Shown here piece after piece: positions 10,616-23,500 of a stretch of DNA of 64,000 nt; position 1 is the first letter of the stretch, and the number at the start of each line of letters is the position of its first letter. Both the position numbers and the translations under genes were made by a program. This DNA is from Psoroptes ovis. Lineage: Eukaryota > Arthropoda > Arachnida > Sarcoptiformes > Psoroptidae. The notes below the pieces were generated by a model. The model was not told where the DNA came from. It saw only the letters and a program-made list of their open reading frames with translations, and searched no databases. The stretch is taken from NCBI GenBank assembly GCA_002943765.1, contig PQWQ01000033.1:191001-255000 (forward strand), given 5' to 3'.

Positions 10616-11545
10616 TACATAAATTAATATACAGACTTTTATTCAATTGATACAAACAACGCAAAAATCAATCGAAACCTATCTTAGATCAATTCTTATT
10701 AACCTCTAAAGTCAAATAAAAAGTTGTTTCATCTAATATTTTTATTATTAATATTAAGTCAAGTCGAATATAAAAATGTTCACATTGAATAATGTGAATG
10801 AATGTGAATCTAATAATTTGTAATATTTCTTCTCTCTCTCTTGCTTGCTTCAGTCAAAGTGTGTATCAGAGAATATTACAAATTACTATACGAAATATAA
10901 CGGAGAATCAAAGTCAATTAAGAAATTATTATTATTTTTGATATCAAATCTAATGGAAACGAATCTTAATTCTTCAAATAACCAAGAAAACCAACAGCTA
11001 AACATAGAATTTCTATTAAGAAATTATTCTTGAATGAAATGTGAATTTTTTTTCGAATGAAAATTCTTGATTTAATTTAACCATATAATAATTTAGCATA
11101 TATCAAATAATATATCAAACAAATAATATATCAAAAAACGATTCAATTTACAATTCAAACGATGCTGCAATTTTCAGCGCAAAATCTTTCGTAGAAATAT
11201 ACGAAGCAATTTCACATTGCTTCTTTACATCTTTGAATTCCATGTTTGAATTCTTATTTGAATTATTAATAATAAAAATGAATGAAAATTTTTTTTTTTT
11301 GGAAAAATTATTATTATTATTATTCGTCAAAAATCATTCATTTATTCACTATTTCTTCATTGATATGAATGTGTGGTGACTATTCCTTATAAACGTGTGT
11401 ATTTCTTAATATTTTCTTAATAATTTCTTCGAATATTTCTACGAATATTTTAGCAGTAAAATTTGCAGTTATTCATTTTTTGTCGTTCATCCAAATTCAA
11501 ATAATTGAAATATTAAATGTGTGGCAATAAAAATTATTACGATTA

Positions 11546-11629
11546 TTCAGCTGTCCGAAAAGTTTTGGCTGATTTTCATTAGCAACTCCGATCGGATTAA
11601 GCGGAATCGGACTTTTCGGACAACCTTAA
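11546..11629 (+). mobile_element. Family 1 MITE copy 17, type A
   Basis: TTCAGCTGTCCGAAAAGTT to GACTTTTCGGACAACCTTAA. Confidence 0.87.
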
Positions 11630-12563
11630 TACTTTGATGCCTTAATTTTGAAAATACTGATGATGATGATGATGATGATGTATCAAATAACTGTTATTTA
11701 ATATGTGAAAATTTGAATGCAATTCACATTTTCAATATTGAAAATTAGTCACAGTGAAAAATTGAACTGAAATAAAATAAGTCAGAGTTACACAAGTGCA
11801 TTTACATTCATACATTCATCCATACATGAACAAGTTTGCAAATGTGTATTTGAAAATCATAAAAATATTTTTCGTACAAATCTACATATCATTGAATGAA
11901 TGACTGAATATGCATATATGCCTATTGGCCAATTGTTATTACATTATGATCATGGTAATAATCATAAATACCGAACGTATTCAAAATGTATTCGCGCATT
12001 AAAATATGAAATAATCACAATTTGAATCGAAATTGCAACTTTTGATTTCAAATTTTTCAAATTTTTGAACGTTTTGCTGTTTAATTTCAATAAACTTCAT
12101 TGATTTGCATTGAATTTGCACTGAATTTCATTGATTTTGGTGAACATTTCACTGATAAAAATGACTTAGCAATAATTAATAGCTTTGTATCCAGCTATAG
12201 CCATCGAATTGGTCATCAAATACCACCGAAATTGGTCATCAAAATTTGACCAAAGAAAGTCTAAGATAAATCTAAAATCCAAGTCCAAAGAGGTTTGTAC
12301 TTAAAATATTAATGAATGTCAAATTGAACTTAGTCAAATGAATCTTGGAAATGAAATATTTTCCCATAATGAAATAATTAAACTTTCCCATTGAAAGATT
12401 TGAAATAAAGACTATTTGAAATAAGAAAATTTCCTTCCGTTTATCCGTGAACCTACAGTCAATTTCATTTGAATCAAATTAATCAATTTTGTTTCGAGAA
12501 AACTGACCGAAAGCCGTGGCCATACAAAGGTACGTAAGGGACAATTTCATAGTCATTTTAAAG

Positions 12564-12737
12564 CAGTGATTCCCAAACTTTTTGGGGCCATCGCCCACTT
12601 CCACAAAAAAAATATTCTTCATCGCCCACCCCTTAAGAAATCTCCATTGCCCAATAATGTGCCAATGGACCATTATCGCCCACCTGAATCGCCTAATCGC
12701 CCGTGGTGGGCGATATCGCCCAGTTTGGGAATCACTG
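12564..12737. mobile_element. hAT-like non-autonomous element with 8-bp target duplication
   Basis: 174-bp element bounded by perfect 16-bp terminal inverted repeats, CAGTGATTCCCAAACT at the left and its complement at the right. It is flanked by the identical 8-bp duplication TTTTAAAG (12556-12563 and 12738-12745). The CAGTG-TTCCCAAACT terminus and 8-bp duplication are characteristic of hAT transposons. The interior is richer in G+C than its surroundings, with repeated CGCCCAC motifs; it has no transposase, so it is a deletion derivative or MITE. The open frame across it is not a gene. Confidence 0.93.
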
Positions 12738-13160
12738 TTTTAAAGTATTCAAAGTGTTGTCTTTAAATGAATAAATCAAATTTCAATGATCAAATGGGTC
12801 AAAATTAATGAAAAAAAAATATGGCTAACTTTGATAATAAATGCAAGTACGTGTTCAAACAGAAGAAAACACGAAGACACGTGCACATTTGAAATATTTG
12901 AAATTCAATTTTCGTATTTTTCATTTTGAATTTTGAACATGTAAAACATCAATTTCCTTGTTGAATTTTTATTATTTATTCGTTTATTCATTGAATAAAT
13001 ACATTCACAATTCAATTAATGACAACTGTCTTCCAGACAACTGTCTTAAGACTATGAATCACTTATCTCTTCTAGAGAAATGGAAGAAGCTGAAAGACTG
13101 AAATTGGGAAGCCGTTGCGGAAACGCTAGGCTTTCGATTTATTGATGAACAAAAATATTT

Positions 13161-13242
13161 TTAGATTGTCCGGAAAGTTCTGGCTGATTTTAATGAGCAA
13201 TTCTATTCGATTAAACGGAATGAACTTTTCGGACAACTGAAA
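13161..13242 (+). mobile_element. Family 1 MITE copy 18, type A
   Basis: TTAGATTGTCCGGAAAGTTC to GAACTTTTCGGACAACTGAA. Confidence 0.86.
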
Positions 13243-13362
13243 CAATTTCAAGTTTCTATTTTATCTCCGATATTTGAAGACAGGGAAATTTCTCTTTTCG
13301 GTAAAAAAATCTTTTAAAATTTTCAAGAAACGGAAATATTTTTCCAGCCAAATAGTGATATA

Positions 13363-13442
13363 ATAGGTTGTCCGAAAAGTTCATTCGGCTTAATCAATAG
13401 AGTTGCTTATGAAAATCGGCCAGAACTTTACGGACAACCTAA
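13363..13442 (-). mobile_element. Family 1 MITE copy 19, type A
   Basis: ATAGGTTGTCCGAAAAGTT to AACTTTACGGACAACCTAA; only about 120 bp after copy 18, opposite orientation. Confidence 0.88.
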
Positions 13443-13666
13443 AAAGTCGCAAATCGGTAAATAAGTAACTCGCGGCGGCAGCAGCCAATAACCATTGATA
13501 CTGATTGATAATTGAACCAGATTAGATAAGCTCAAGATTTCTTGTGAAATATTTTTTCTGCGAAGAGAAAACAAAATGAATAAACGAACACCGAATATGA
13601 ATGATCATACACGGGGCGAATATTTTTTGTTTGAAAAATCTCAGAGAAAAAAAAAACATTCAAATA

Positions 13667-13747
13667 TTAGGCTGTCCGAAAAGTTCTAGCAGATTTTCAT
13701 GAACAACTCTATCGTATTAAGCGTAGTAAACTTTTCGGACAACATAA
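13667..13747 (+). mobile_element. Family 1 MITE copy 20, type A
   Basis: TTAGGCTGTCCGAAAAGTTC to AACTTTTCGGACAACATAA, TA on the left. Confidence 0.87.
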
Positions 13748-14669
13748 AACATTTCAAATTATTTTTCATAGAAGAAAATTGACCTGAAAATTTCCATAGA
13801 AAAATGGATGTAAATTTTAAGGAACAGAGAGTGTATCGACGAGAGAGAGAGAGAGATGTTCATACATTCACATTGATCATAATGAGAAAGTCGGAAATAA
13901 CAAAATCCATTCATTTCATTCGGGCAAAATTGAAAATTGTTTCAAGTGGAAATTTTCTCATTTTTCTTGGAAATTTCTTCAAAGAAAAATAACTTCTCTA
14001 TGACCCACAATCAATCATTGATTGAATGATACGACTGAAACTATGTTCCCCCAACAGCAGCAGAAGAGAAATATGGATCCATGGATTTTTCTCGCATCCA
14101 TATTTGTGTTCGAAGATGTGATGTGCGATTTGTTTCATTTCACACTCATATAGTCATTCAGTCAAATATCTTCGATATTCCTTGTTGAATGTCTTATTCG
14201 GGTAAATTTCCAGTGTTGGGACTCGTGAAATTTCGAAAAAATTCGAAAATCAATGGTGAAAATTAACCCTTTGTTTTTGAAAATTTCAAAAATTCAAAAA
14301 TCCGTAAAAAATTCAAACAAAAATGAACCAACATCCATTAAACAAATGAACCACGATTCAGCTCAATCAAATCGAATCGAATCAATAATTGGTCACTTGT
14401 CAAATGGTCAAATTTGTTCACTGTGAATGTGAAACTTGTGAAGGTTTTATGAGTGTGTTTTTCAGTGTGTTTAGTGAGTGTCTTATGGTGTTTGACATTT
14501 GAATATTTTTTGACATATTTTTGTGAATAATTGAAACATTCAAATTATACCTTGCTAGTTATTTCAACGTATTAATTGCTCCTTTTGATTAATTTCTCAA
14601 ATTTTTCTGCTTTTTTCGAATCAAACTTCGGTCAAAAATCAATCAAATCATTCCAATCAAATCCAATCA

Positions 14670-17461
14670 TTGAAATCAACTGATCAAAATATGACTTCAA
14701 ACCTGCAACTGATCATGATCAACGGTGATCAAACGATTCATCAATCACCATCAACAACGACGACAACAAAATCATCAAAATCAGCTGATTCTAGTCATTA
14801 TAATTCGAATAATGATGAAGAAGATGAATTGATTGTATCGATGGAAGCGAAAATGTTGATTAATGACAATACGAATACGACTATTTCAACCAATCAACAA
14901 ACATCCGACACTGAAAGTGAACAAAATTGGAATAGTGATGAACGACTAATGAAAAATAATAAGCTCATGAATATTAGTGATGAACGAATCATGAAAAATA
15001 ATAATTTAAATGATTTAATCGATGATAATGACCAGCAACAATCATCGATGATCAACGAGGAACATGAAGATAGCCAAGTTGAAGATGATATGGATGATAA
15101 TCTGAATGATGATACAACAATCGATTGTAGTGATAATAATTGTAACGATACAATCGATAGTAATAAAAATGAATCAATCCAGAAGGAAACTGGGGCCAGA
15201 TACCCAGACCCAGATGCAATCAAAATGTTCGTCGGACAAATCCCGAAAGAATGGAATGAACAAGATTGCAGGCGGTTATTCGAAGAATTTGGTGAAATTT
15301 ATTCGTTGAAAATTCTACGAAATAAAGACAGTGGTAAAAGTCGTGGCTGTTTGTTCATCACTTATTATGACCGTAAATCAGCCCTTTCGGCTCAAAATGC
15401 CCTACATAATCTACGTACGCTGGATAATATGACTAATCCGATACAAATGAAACCGGCAGACAGTGAAAGTAAAGGTGAACGTAAAATATTCATCGGAATG
15501 TTATCGAAGAAATGTTCGGAAGCAGATTTACGGGTGATGTTTGATAAATTCGGAAACATTGAAGAATGTTTCGTGTTGCGTGATGCACAAGGAAATAGTC
15601 GAGGTATTAGTCTTTGTAAAAATTCAAAAAATTTTAAAAGATTTCAATTTTTTTCCCCTTCTCCAAACACTTAGGTTGTGCATTCATTACATTCACAACG
15701 AAACAATGTGCAATCAATTCGATACGAACGATGAATAATTCACTGGTTATGGATGGTTGTTCATCATCGTTGGTCGTTAAATTAGCTTCGAATAATCAAC
15801 AAAATCACCAGCAACCAAATCAGTACCAGTCATCAATGAATCCCGCAAATCATCGCAGTTATGACCCTATGAAATCGAATAATTCAACAGGGCAAACATT
15901 TTCGTATTCATCCAGAGACCCATCATCGGTGAAATCATCGGGTCCGAATACTAACACAGGGACCACCAATCCACAGCCGCAGCAACTATTATTTCATCAA
16001 TCATGCCTGGGCGTACATCCGACACCGCAATTCGTATCGTTAGCGGCAGCTGCTGCGGCAGCTGTGGCCGCAGCAGCCGCATCCGCAACTACCACATCGA
16101 ATTCGACCCCTTCGTTTAATACGAGTCAAAACCCCACTAATCCAATGGATTCGGGTTCTGGGTCATCAGTCATCACCTCATCATCATCATCATTGACTAC
16201 ACGTTATCATCATCGGCAGCAGCCGTCATCAATGAATTGTCAATCACAGCATCGAAGTAAATCAACGAAAAAATTCCATTCAAATACAGCGGCAGCTACG
16301 GCTGCGGCAGCTGCTGCTGCTGCTGCAGCGACCTTAGCATCAACTAATCCATATCTTGCATTAGCAGCAGTTGCGGCTGCTGCTCAACACCAGAAATTGA
16401 ATAAAAAATCTTCGAATCAAGGGTCACAACCTAAACAATTTACTTCAACAGTCAACAATAATTTGACCAGGGAATCATCAATGTCCACCGCAAAAGTGAC
16501 CAGTAACAGCTGTGAATCAACAGGTGATTCTAAATTTTCGAATCATCCAGATCAACAACATTCCATGGTCCCTGATGATTCTAACAGTAATGAAACACCG
16601 TTCATTGATCATTCGACGAATCCTCAATCATCAGCGCCACCTACCGCAGCATCAATACCTTATCATTGTCCAAGCATTGATCATCCATTATCACATCATC
16701 AATACATGATGATGACCAATCAATGTCAATGGCCTAGTCACCAGTATTCCACTAATCACCACCATTCAAATCAATCAATTTATCCATATTTCAACATGAT
16801 CAATGGCCACCATCATCATCAATTTCATTCGAATTTATCTACACAAACATATCACCATCAGCCACCAGCGCCACCTATGTTGCCATATCAAACAGGCATA
16901 CATTTTGTGGTGCCGCCACCACCAGTACCACCACCACAAGGGTCTTATCATGGTAATCACAGTGTTATGATTCGAAAATCGAATCATTCGACTAATAATG
17001 ACAAGGGTCAAAAAAACAATAGCCTTCCATCTTCATCGAATTCTTCGTCATCATCATCGTCACTGTCATCTTCGACGTCTTCGAGTGTTAATGGAATCAT
17101 CAGCGCCAGCAGCGCCACCACCAATGATTCGATTGTTGCGAATACAAATGAACCTTCATCACCATCAGTATCATCAGTGGTTAAACAACCTGAAGGACCT
17201 TACGGGTGTAATTTATTCATTTATCACTTACCTTCGGAATTCGGTGATCGGGATTTGGCCGCAATGTTTTCACCGTTCGGCAGTATTTTGTCGGCCAAAG
17301 TTTTCGTTGATCACCGTACAAATCGTTCGAAATGTTTTGGTTTTGTTTCGTTCGATAATGCGATGGCAGCACATGCAGCCATACAAATGATGAATGGTTT
17401 CCCGATCGGTCCGAAGCGGTTGAAAGTTCAGCTCAAGCGAAAAATTGATCGATCTTATTGA
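14670..17461 (+). CDS. CELF: CELF/Bruno RNA-binding protein, three RRMs
   Basis: Two coding exons, 14670-15603 and 15675-17461, joined over a 71-nt GT-AG intron to give about 906 residues. CELF proteins bind GU-rich RNA and control alternative splicing, mRNA decay and translation. RRM1 (about 182-262) begins IKMFVGQIPKEW and has the RNP1-like SRGCLFITY. RRM2 (about 271-350) begins RKIFIGMLSKK; its RNP1 region is split by the intron and restored as NSRG/CAFITFTT, which confirms the splice. RRM3 is the last 88 residues, with GCNLFIYHLP and RNP1 KCFGFVSF. The N-terminus is acidic and Asn/Asp-rich. The RRM2-RRM3 linker is long, with several poly-Ala runs and Ser, His and Pro-rich tracts. The three-RRM layout with a divergent linker matches CELF1/2 (Bruno). 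A repeat element sits 37 nt after the stop, probably in the 3' UTR. Confidence 0.93.
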
Positions 17462-17498
17462 TTCATTGATCAGCAAAATTTTTTGGAATTTTTAAAAA

Positions 17499-17580
17499 TT
17501 AGGTTGTGCGAAAAGTTCAGTCGGCTAAAACAATCGGAGTTGCACATGAAAATCGGACAAAACTTTTCGGACAGTCCTAA
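17499..17580 (-). mobile_element. Family 1 MITE copy 21, type A
   Basis: TTAGGTTGTGCGAAAAGTT to AACTTTTCGGACAGTCCTAA. Starts 37 nt after the CELF stop, so likely in its 3' UTR. Confidence 0.88.
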
Positions 17581-17813
17581 TATATTGTTGAAATGATGAT
17601 GACTACTTTTGGCTTTTTTTCACATTAATTCTTTTGTTTCACAGATTATAAATAATTTAAAACAATTTTTTTTTTCAAATTAGATAAATTAAACACAGAT
17701 ACACAAATGAAAACACTGATTTTTTTTTCTTTTTTTTCGAATCATTGACTTTTGTTGATTCATAGTTAATTAATTTTTATCACAATTTCTTTTTTCATTC
17801 TTTGTTTTTTGTT

Positions 17814-17819
17814 AATAAA
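17814..17819 (+). promoter_or_regulatory. Candidate poly(A) signal of CELF
   Basis: AATAAA about 350 nt after the CELF stop and about 150 nt before the convergent gene's stop. Several T- and A-runs surround it. Motif and position only. Confidence 0.3.
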
Positions 17820-17967
17820 AAAAATTTTCAAATTTTTTTTGCTAAAAAAAAAAATTTCGATAGTATCGATCGATGATTGATTGTTTCCTTACTCACTTTC
17901 GATTGTTTTTTTAAAATTTTTTAAAATTTATTTGAAAATTCATTAAAATTACAAAAAATTATAATTA

Positions 17968-18984
17968 TCACAGAAAACTAAGGCTTTTTAACTGGTCATT
18001 TTCATCGAATAAATGTAAAACATTGTTTGATTCGTAAAATAAGTTCAACTGTTGTGAATTCGACTCGATTTGTTGCTGGAACTCATGAAATAATTGATCC
18101 GTTATTTGATACCAGTCAATTTGAAATGACATTCGATATTTTTTCAATAGATTCCGGTCAATTTCTCCATTGGAATCGAATATATGATATGATATGAGCA
18201 TTGTATTTCGGAATTTTACTTCACATTTATTATTATTGGCCCTAGACTCGTATTCGTATGTTGTTGTATAGAAGTTCCTAGATTTCAAATGACAAAATGT
18301 GTATTTAAGATTCATTTATTTTGATTGAAAATCTAGAAATTACTTTTGTTCACATTTAATGTAGAGGCTATGGTCTTTATTCGCAATTGATTCGAACAGA
18401 ATTTCATTCGATTCATTGTGTAAAAGATGCAGACATTGTTCCATATGGTCCAAGATCAAAGGTTTTACCCTTGAAAAGGATGATGATGATGATGAATTGT
18501 CATTAGGATGCGAGTGACAAAATAACCAATCGTTTAATAGCTCGACATTGGGTCGATCAAATACCTCTAATAATGATTTATCAATTTCAATCGATTCACA
18601 CGTTGGAATTTGATCGAAATTCAGCACCAAATAGAATTTAAATGATAAATCATCAGCTGTTTTGGAGAATTGCGTCAATTTCCTCGATTTTTCTACTTCA
18701 ATTTCGAATGTATCAAGGAAATCCAACTCAATACATTCACATTCATCAACCGAATCAACGTTTTGACAATTTTGGATCAATAATTTAGTATCAGCTGATT
18801 TTTGCAGACGATATTTACATTCTTCGGATAGCTCAAATTCAACGATTGGGCCAAATTCATTTCGATTCGAATGAACGATGGTTAAATCATTGTTTTGATC
18901 GGCTGATTTCGTTGATAGCTTCAAACATAAATAAAGAAATGAATGATCAGAATCGTTCGCGGATAAAATGCCAAATATTTTCAT
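17968..18984 (-). CDS. Divergent protein, possibly HUS1-like checkpoint clamp subunit
   Basis: Two exons on the minus strand, 18984-18344 and 18277-17968, separated by a 66-nt intron with good GT and TAG sites; the frame is kept and the product is about 316 residues. I do not recognise it with certainty. The order of features resembles HUS1, a PCNA-like subunit of the 9-1-1 DNA damage clamp. It starts MKIF (HUS1 starts MKF). A central segment VKPLILDHMEQCLHLL is followed by a beta-like SLYIKCEQKNFYTTTYEYE, and the C-terminal part has FQIDWYQITDQLFHEF and LNLFYESNNVLHLF. These fall where HUS1 has its interdomain and C-terminal clamp strands. The similarity is a matter of pattern and length (HUS1 about 280 residues), not strong identity. 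A Ser run at about residues 163-168 is an insertion. It converges on CELF and diverges from the ORP8-like gene. Confidence 0.6.
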
Positions 18985-20515
18985 GATTAAATTTTTAAAA
19001 ATTCTATTTCTACACCGGCGAACAATTCAAAGTCGAAATAGAAATACGTAAAAATCGCAAAAACAAATGTGTTTTGTTTTTGTTTTTGATTGCGTTTATT
19101 TATTTAGTTTTTAATTAATATTAATTAATTAACATGTAATAAGACAATACAGATCATTGTCATTGATGGATTTGATTTATGGATAAATACGTCAAAACAT
19201 AGACAAATACAGTCATGATGCATGTCGTCAACCTTCAAACATTTGATTGCGTTGTTCCTTGTGGATTTTACCACTGATTTTCAGCTGTAACTTGACCAAC
19301 AACACACATTCGATTTGACCATCAAATCATCTGATTCATTTGATCAATATCGACTAAACCAAATCAAATAACTAATCGATTTTGCATCTTGAGCATACGA
19401 TACAATCGATTTCGCTTGTGATTTTCGATAATCTCAAGTTTTTGAGTCAAAAATGATGAATAAAACATCAACAAATGGAAATAGAAATCAATCAACCATG
19501 ATATGACATTTAAATAAATAATGATAATTAGACAAATCTTCTATTTGCAACGTATGAAAATGTCGCATGATACATAATTATATATTCGCACAAAAACTTT
19601 AAGAAAAATCAAAGGTTTTTACCTTTTAATTATACTTCAAGTCACTCAATTCAGCCAATCAATCAATAACTGTTGAATATGTCGTCGAAAATAATGAAGC
19701 ACCAAAGAGTCACAAGCATTATCAGCTGAACATTTTCACCAAGGTGTCTGTGAGTGCCTGTGCTCGTGTGAGGGCTCGTATAATGATAATTATTTTCGAG
19801 CCAATTTATCATCTGATTGATTGATTACGATCAATCAATCAATCGATATATCATTGATTGATTATCATTATTTGTTTGTGCACCGATCACCGATATGAAT
19901 TGTTCTGTTTATTTTCAAAGCCCAATATGTTTGGCTGAATCATCATATTTTCGTTGAATGTTTATGACTTAGTCTTGAATACTCTTCGGTGTTTATGTTT
20001 AACTGTGTGTGTTCGAATTCAAATTTTCTTCTAATTATTCTTCGTCGTTAATTATTCAATTTGTACGGCGCCAATCTATGGCGCCCGATTCAACGTTAAT
20101 CTATTTTTGGATTAAGATTTTTGGCTGTTTGTGTTTAAGAAATCTTTAAGAAATTTTCTTGTTTTTTTTCAAAGGTTTTGGCACCCGAATCAACGAAAAC
20201 AAAAAAACAACAACCTTATATCCCACTACGAAGAGATCTACTTTGAATTGTTTTGATTTGAATTTTTGTGTTTTTAAGAAAACAACAATTTCTTAGTTCC
20301 TGAGTTTGTTTACTGTTTACTCGTTCACTCAATTTACTACGACGATATCTACAACATTTGAACAACGACGACAATTTTCGAGACTTAAACCTCTTGAATT
20401 TACAATTTAGTTGTATTTCAATTTGAACAAACGGGTTAACACCTTATAAACATTAGAATTTGTAATAAAAATCGAATCTTTTCTCATTTAATCTGATCAA
20501 TTAATCATTAATCAA
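18985..20515. other. Intergenic region between divergent genes, no repeats of the main family
   Basis: Contains the promoters of the possible HUS1-like gene and the ORP8-like gene. The last few hundred bases before 20516 are probably ORP8 5' UTR. A loosely repeated motif around GGCGCCCGATTCAACG (near 20080) recurs as GGCACCCGAATCAACG (near 20179). No copy of the mariner-like element is present. No RNA gene seen. Confidence 0.45.
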
Positions 20516-23500
20516 ATGGTTTCAATTTCTGATCATTCATCACAATCTTCACGATCATCATCATCTGTAAAAGGTGAGTTATATTCAGATAAATTAATCT
20601 TGATTTAAATCTTGAAATCATTAAAATTTCTTAAAGATTAAGAAAATTTTTGAGAAAATTTCTCTTAATGCCACCAGATGGCGCCACTAAAATTTAAAAG
20701 GCTAAATTTTCAAATTTTGAATTTTGAAAATTCAAATTGATTCTGTGAAAGCTGCACAAGGGTTTCAAGTTTTAATTCAGAGTTTTGAAATTTATTTTCA
20801 TAGTTTTCAAGTTAATTTTCGTAGTTTTGAATGCAATTTTAAATGGTGAAATTACGAAATTAAATTTTAAAACTACGAAAATCAACTTTAAAACTCCACG
20901 AATTAAAACTTGAACCTTGGTATTGATTTATATTAGATTTTATTCATTTTATTTGATTATTTTAATCAATAATCATCTACCCATGGTTACTGTTTACCGT
21001 ACAAACAAACAATACAAATGACAATGGTACAAATTCATTATGAATTCGTACTTGAAAAGTCACGAATATTCAGGGTTTTAATAATCAATTTAAATAATTG
21101 ATTTTGTTTTCTTTTGGGTTCGGTTTGTTTGTTTGTTTATACTCAATTGAGTTCATATAATTCAATTGAATTCAATGAATGAATGAATCGAAAAACAAAT
21201 AAATAATTGAATTGAATTGAATAAATCATTTTCGAAAATCATTTGAATTTCATATCTACCGAAAAGAATTGATATCAATTATATCGAATATCGATAGCAC
21301 TGATCAGTGCACATGCACAACAACGCTTTAATGTATTGGTTTTCCATATTCAAATGATGATGATTTCATTCATTTTCGAATCAAACAGTGAATTGGTATG
21401 ATGTATTTTCATGTTGTTATAGACGCAAGGTCTTTGGAACAAACAACAAACACACTTTTATTGGAAAAATTAAAGAAAAACAATCAAATTAATGAAAATA
21501 CATCGCACTTGGCGAGGGTAGAACAACAATGATTTTTATTTCTTGATGCGCGTGCTTTTATATCACGCTTGCTGCTTTTTTGTGGGTACGCCGGCGCGCT
21601 CGTCATCGCCTCGCGTGCTCGACCGTTACAATGTGTATTATTTGTGTAGTGAACATTTTTAGTATTTAAATTCAGTTATCTATATCTATATACACTAAAT
21701 AGCACATGTATCTAGGTTGTCCGAAAAGTTTTGCCCGATTTTCATGAGCAACTCCGATCGTATTGAGCCGAATGAACTTTTCGGACAACATTAATATATA
21801 GCTCAATAATAATCACAAATAAAAACTTTCAATTTTCACTGATATTTTGAAAAATAACAGTTTGATATTATTATTATTATTGTATATTTTGATTACATGG
21901 AAATTTATATCACACCAATAGCACCAATTCACAAATATATATTGAACACATAAGCAAATGTTTTTGATTGTGGAAAGTATGGCGTGTGTTGTATGTTTAT
22001 TTGTTTTGTTTTTATTTTATTTAAATCAATTTTGACATGAAACATTCATACATAAATATTCATCAAATGCAATAAAACAAAAAATTGAAAAAATACACAC
22101 ACAGGTTTTATATGACACAATCGATTGTAATAATTATTGTTTTAGTGTAAAAATTGATTTCGAATGACCGAATAGATCCATAGAAATTTTGCTGAATTTC
22201 AGTGATTTCACTGATGTTTACCGATCAAACAATCATAGATTTGAAATTGATTCATTTTGATAAATATTGGCTGCATTTACAACAGCAATCACAGCTTCAA
22301 ATACGGTAATCAATTGATATTTGATTTTGTTTCCATTTTGTGTAAATATTGATACATATCTTTGTTTATGTGATTATGTAACAATGTGTGTGTAACTCAA
22401 GCAATTTAACATTTGTTTTAGCTCGTAATTTTTTGCATAAACATTCGATTGTCAAAAGTTGCTAAATTTCAAAATCGAACGGCCATCAATTATTACTGCT
22501 GTTTTCAAGTTTCTAAGACCATAAACTATTGAAACTATGGCTCAAATATAAAAGTGATAATCCAATCCAATTCAATAACAATAATCTTTATGTCTACAAA
22601 ATATTAGGTTGTCCGAAAAGTTTATTCCGCTTAATCCGATAGAGTTGCTTGAGAAAATCGGCCAGTACTTTCCGGACAGCCTAAATATTTTGTAGATTTA
22701 TTTATGCCTAAATAATAAATTTTATTAATTTGTTTTCTATTTCAATCACACAGATAATAACAATAATCATAAAAGAAATGAAACAACCAAAACAACAACA
22801 GCAGCAGCAGCAAAACAATCAAATAATGTCATCAATGAGCGCAATAATTCTATTTCTTTTGACCAGCAAAACAAATCGAATCAATCATTGACAATTCGAA
22901 AATCGAATCTAAACGACCCAAAAATCAATAACCCTGATGATTCCTTGCTGAAAAATGATGCAAATAACACCAGTAACAACAACAACAACAGCCACAAATC
23001 TATAACCCCTAATTCATCGAGGTCATGTTCAACAAGTTCATCGAATTCGTTGACATTTTTCAAATCATTATTTGTCAATAATAGTACCAATAACTATAAC
23101 CTTCCACATAATTCACCTGTGGTGGTCGTCCCTAAGAAAAGATTTTCATTCGATTTTCCATCATCTTCGGCCATTTTCTCGAAGAAAATTAAATCGAATC
23201 AACCGACCCTCATATCAAATAATCATCTGGGCCCTAATCCACCCAAAAGTATCATTGTACGACGTTCACATTCGATTGTTGTGCCGGAATTAATCAATTC
23301 AATAGGTTCTGGTCCTAGCCCTGGTACTGGTGGTGATAAAAAGCTGATTCGATTCGATTTGTCGGCGAACAACAGTAACAGGACCATGGCCTCTTCGACT
23401 ACATCGAATATTAGTCCAATGCCTCTGGCATTATCGACACCATCACCAATATTGACATCATCTGCAACCACCCACAACACCACTAATAACAATAACCCAA

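Larger units (their letters stand above)
6342..14669. other. Gene-poor 8.3 kb upstream of CELF
   Basis: No open frame with recognisable protein similarity on either strand. It carries thirteen mariner-like short elements (6568 to 13667), a hAT-like element (12564-12737), an A-run at about 8950-8970, a CA repeat near 7983-7999, a GT repeat near 9774-9785 and a GAT repeat near 11658-11681. Part may be 5' UTR, intron or regulatory DNA of CELF, whose first coding exon follows. I see no tRNA or other structured RNA. Confidence 0.55.

Noticed and set aside
12566..12766. 66-residue Pro-rich open frame
   Set aside because: Lies almost entirely inside the hAT-like element and reads through its terminal repeats.
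15671..15685. CELF exon 2 acceptor TTAGGTTGTGC as an exonised MITE end
   Set aside because: The similarity is 11 bases only and the exon continues into the conserved RRM2 sequence CAFITFTT, so it is coincidence.
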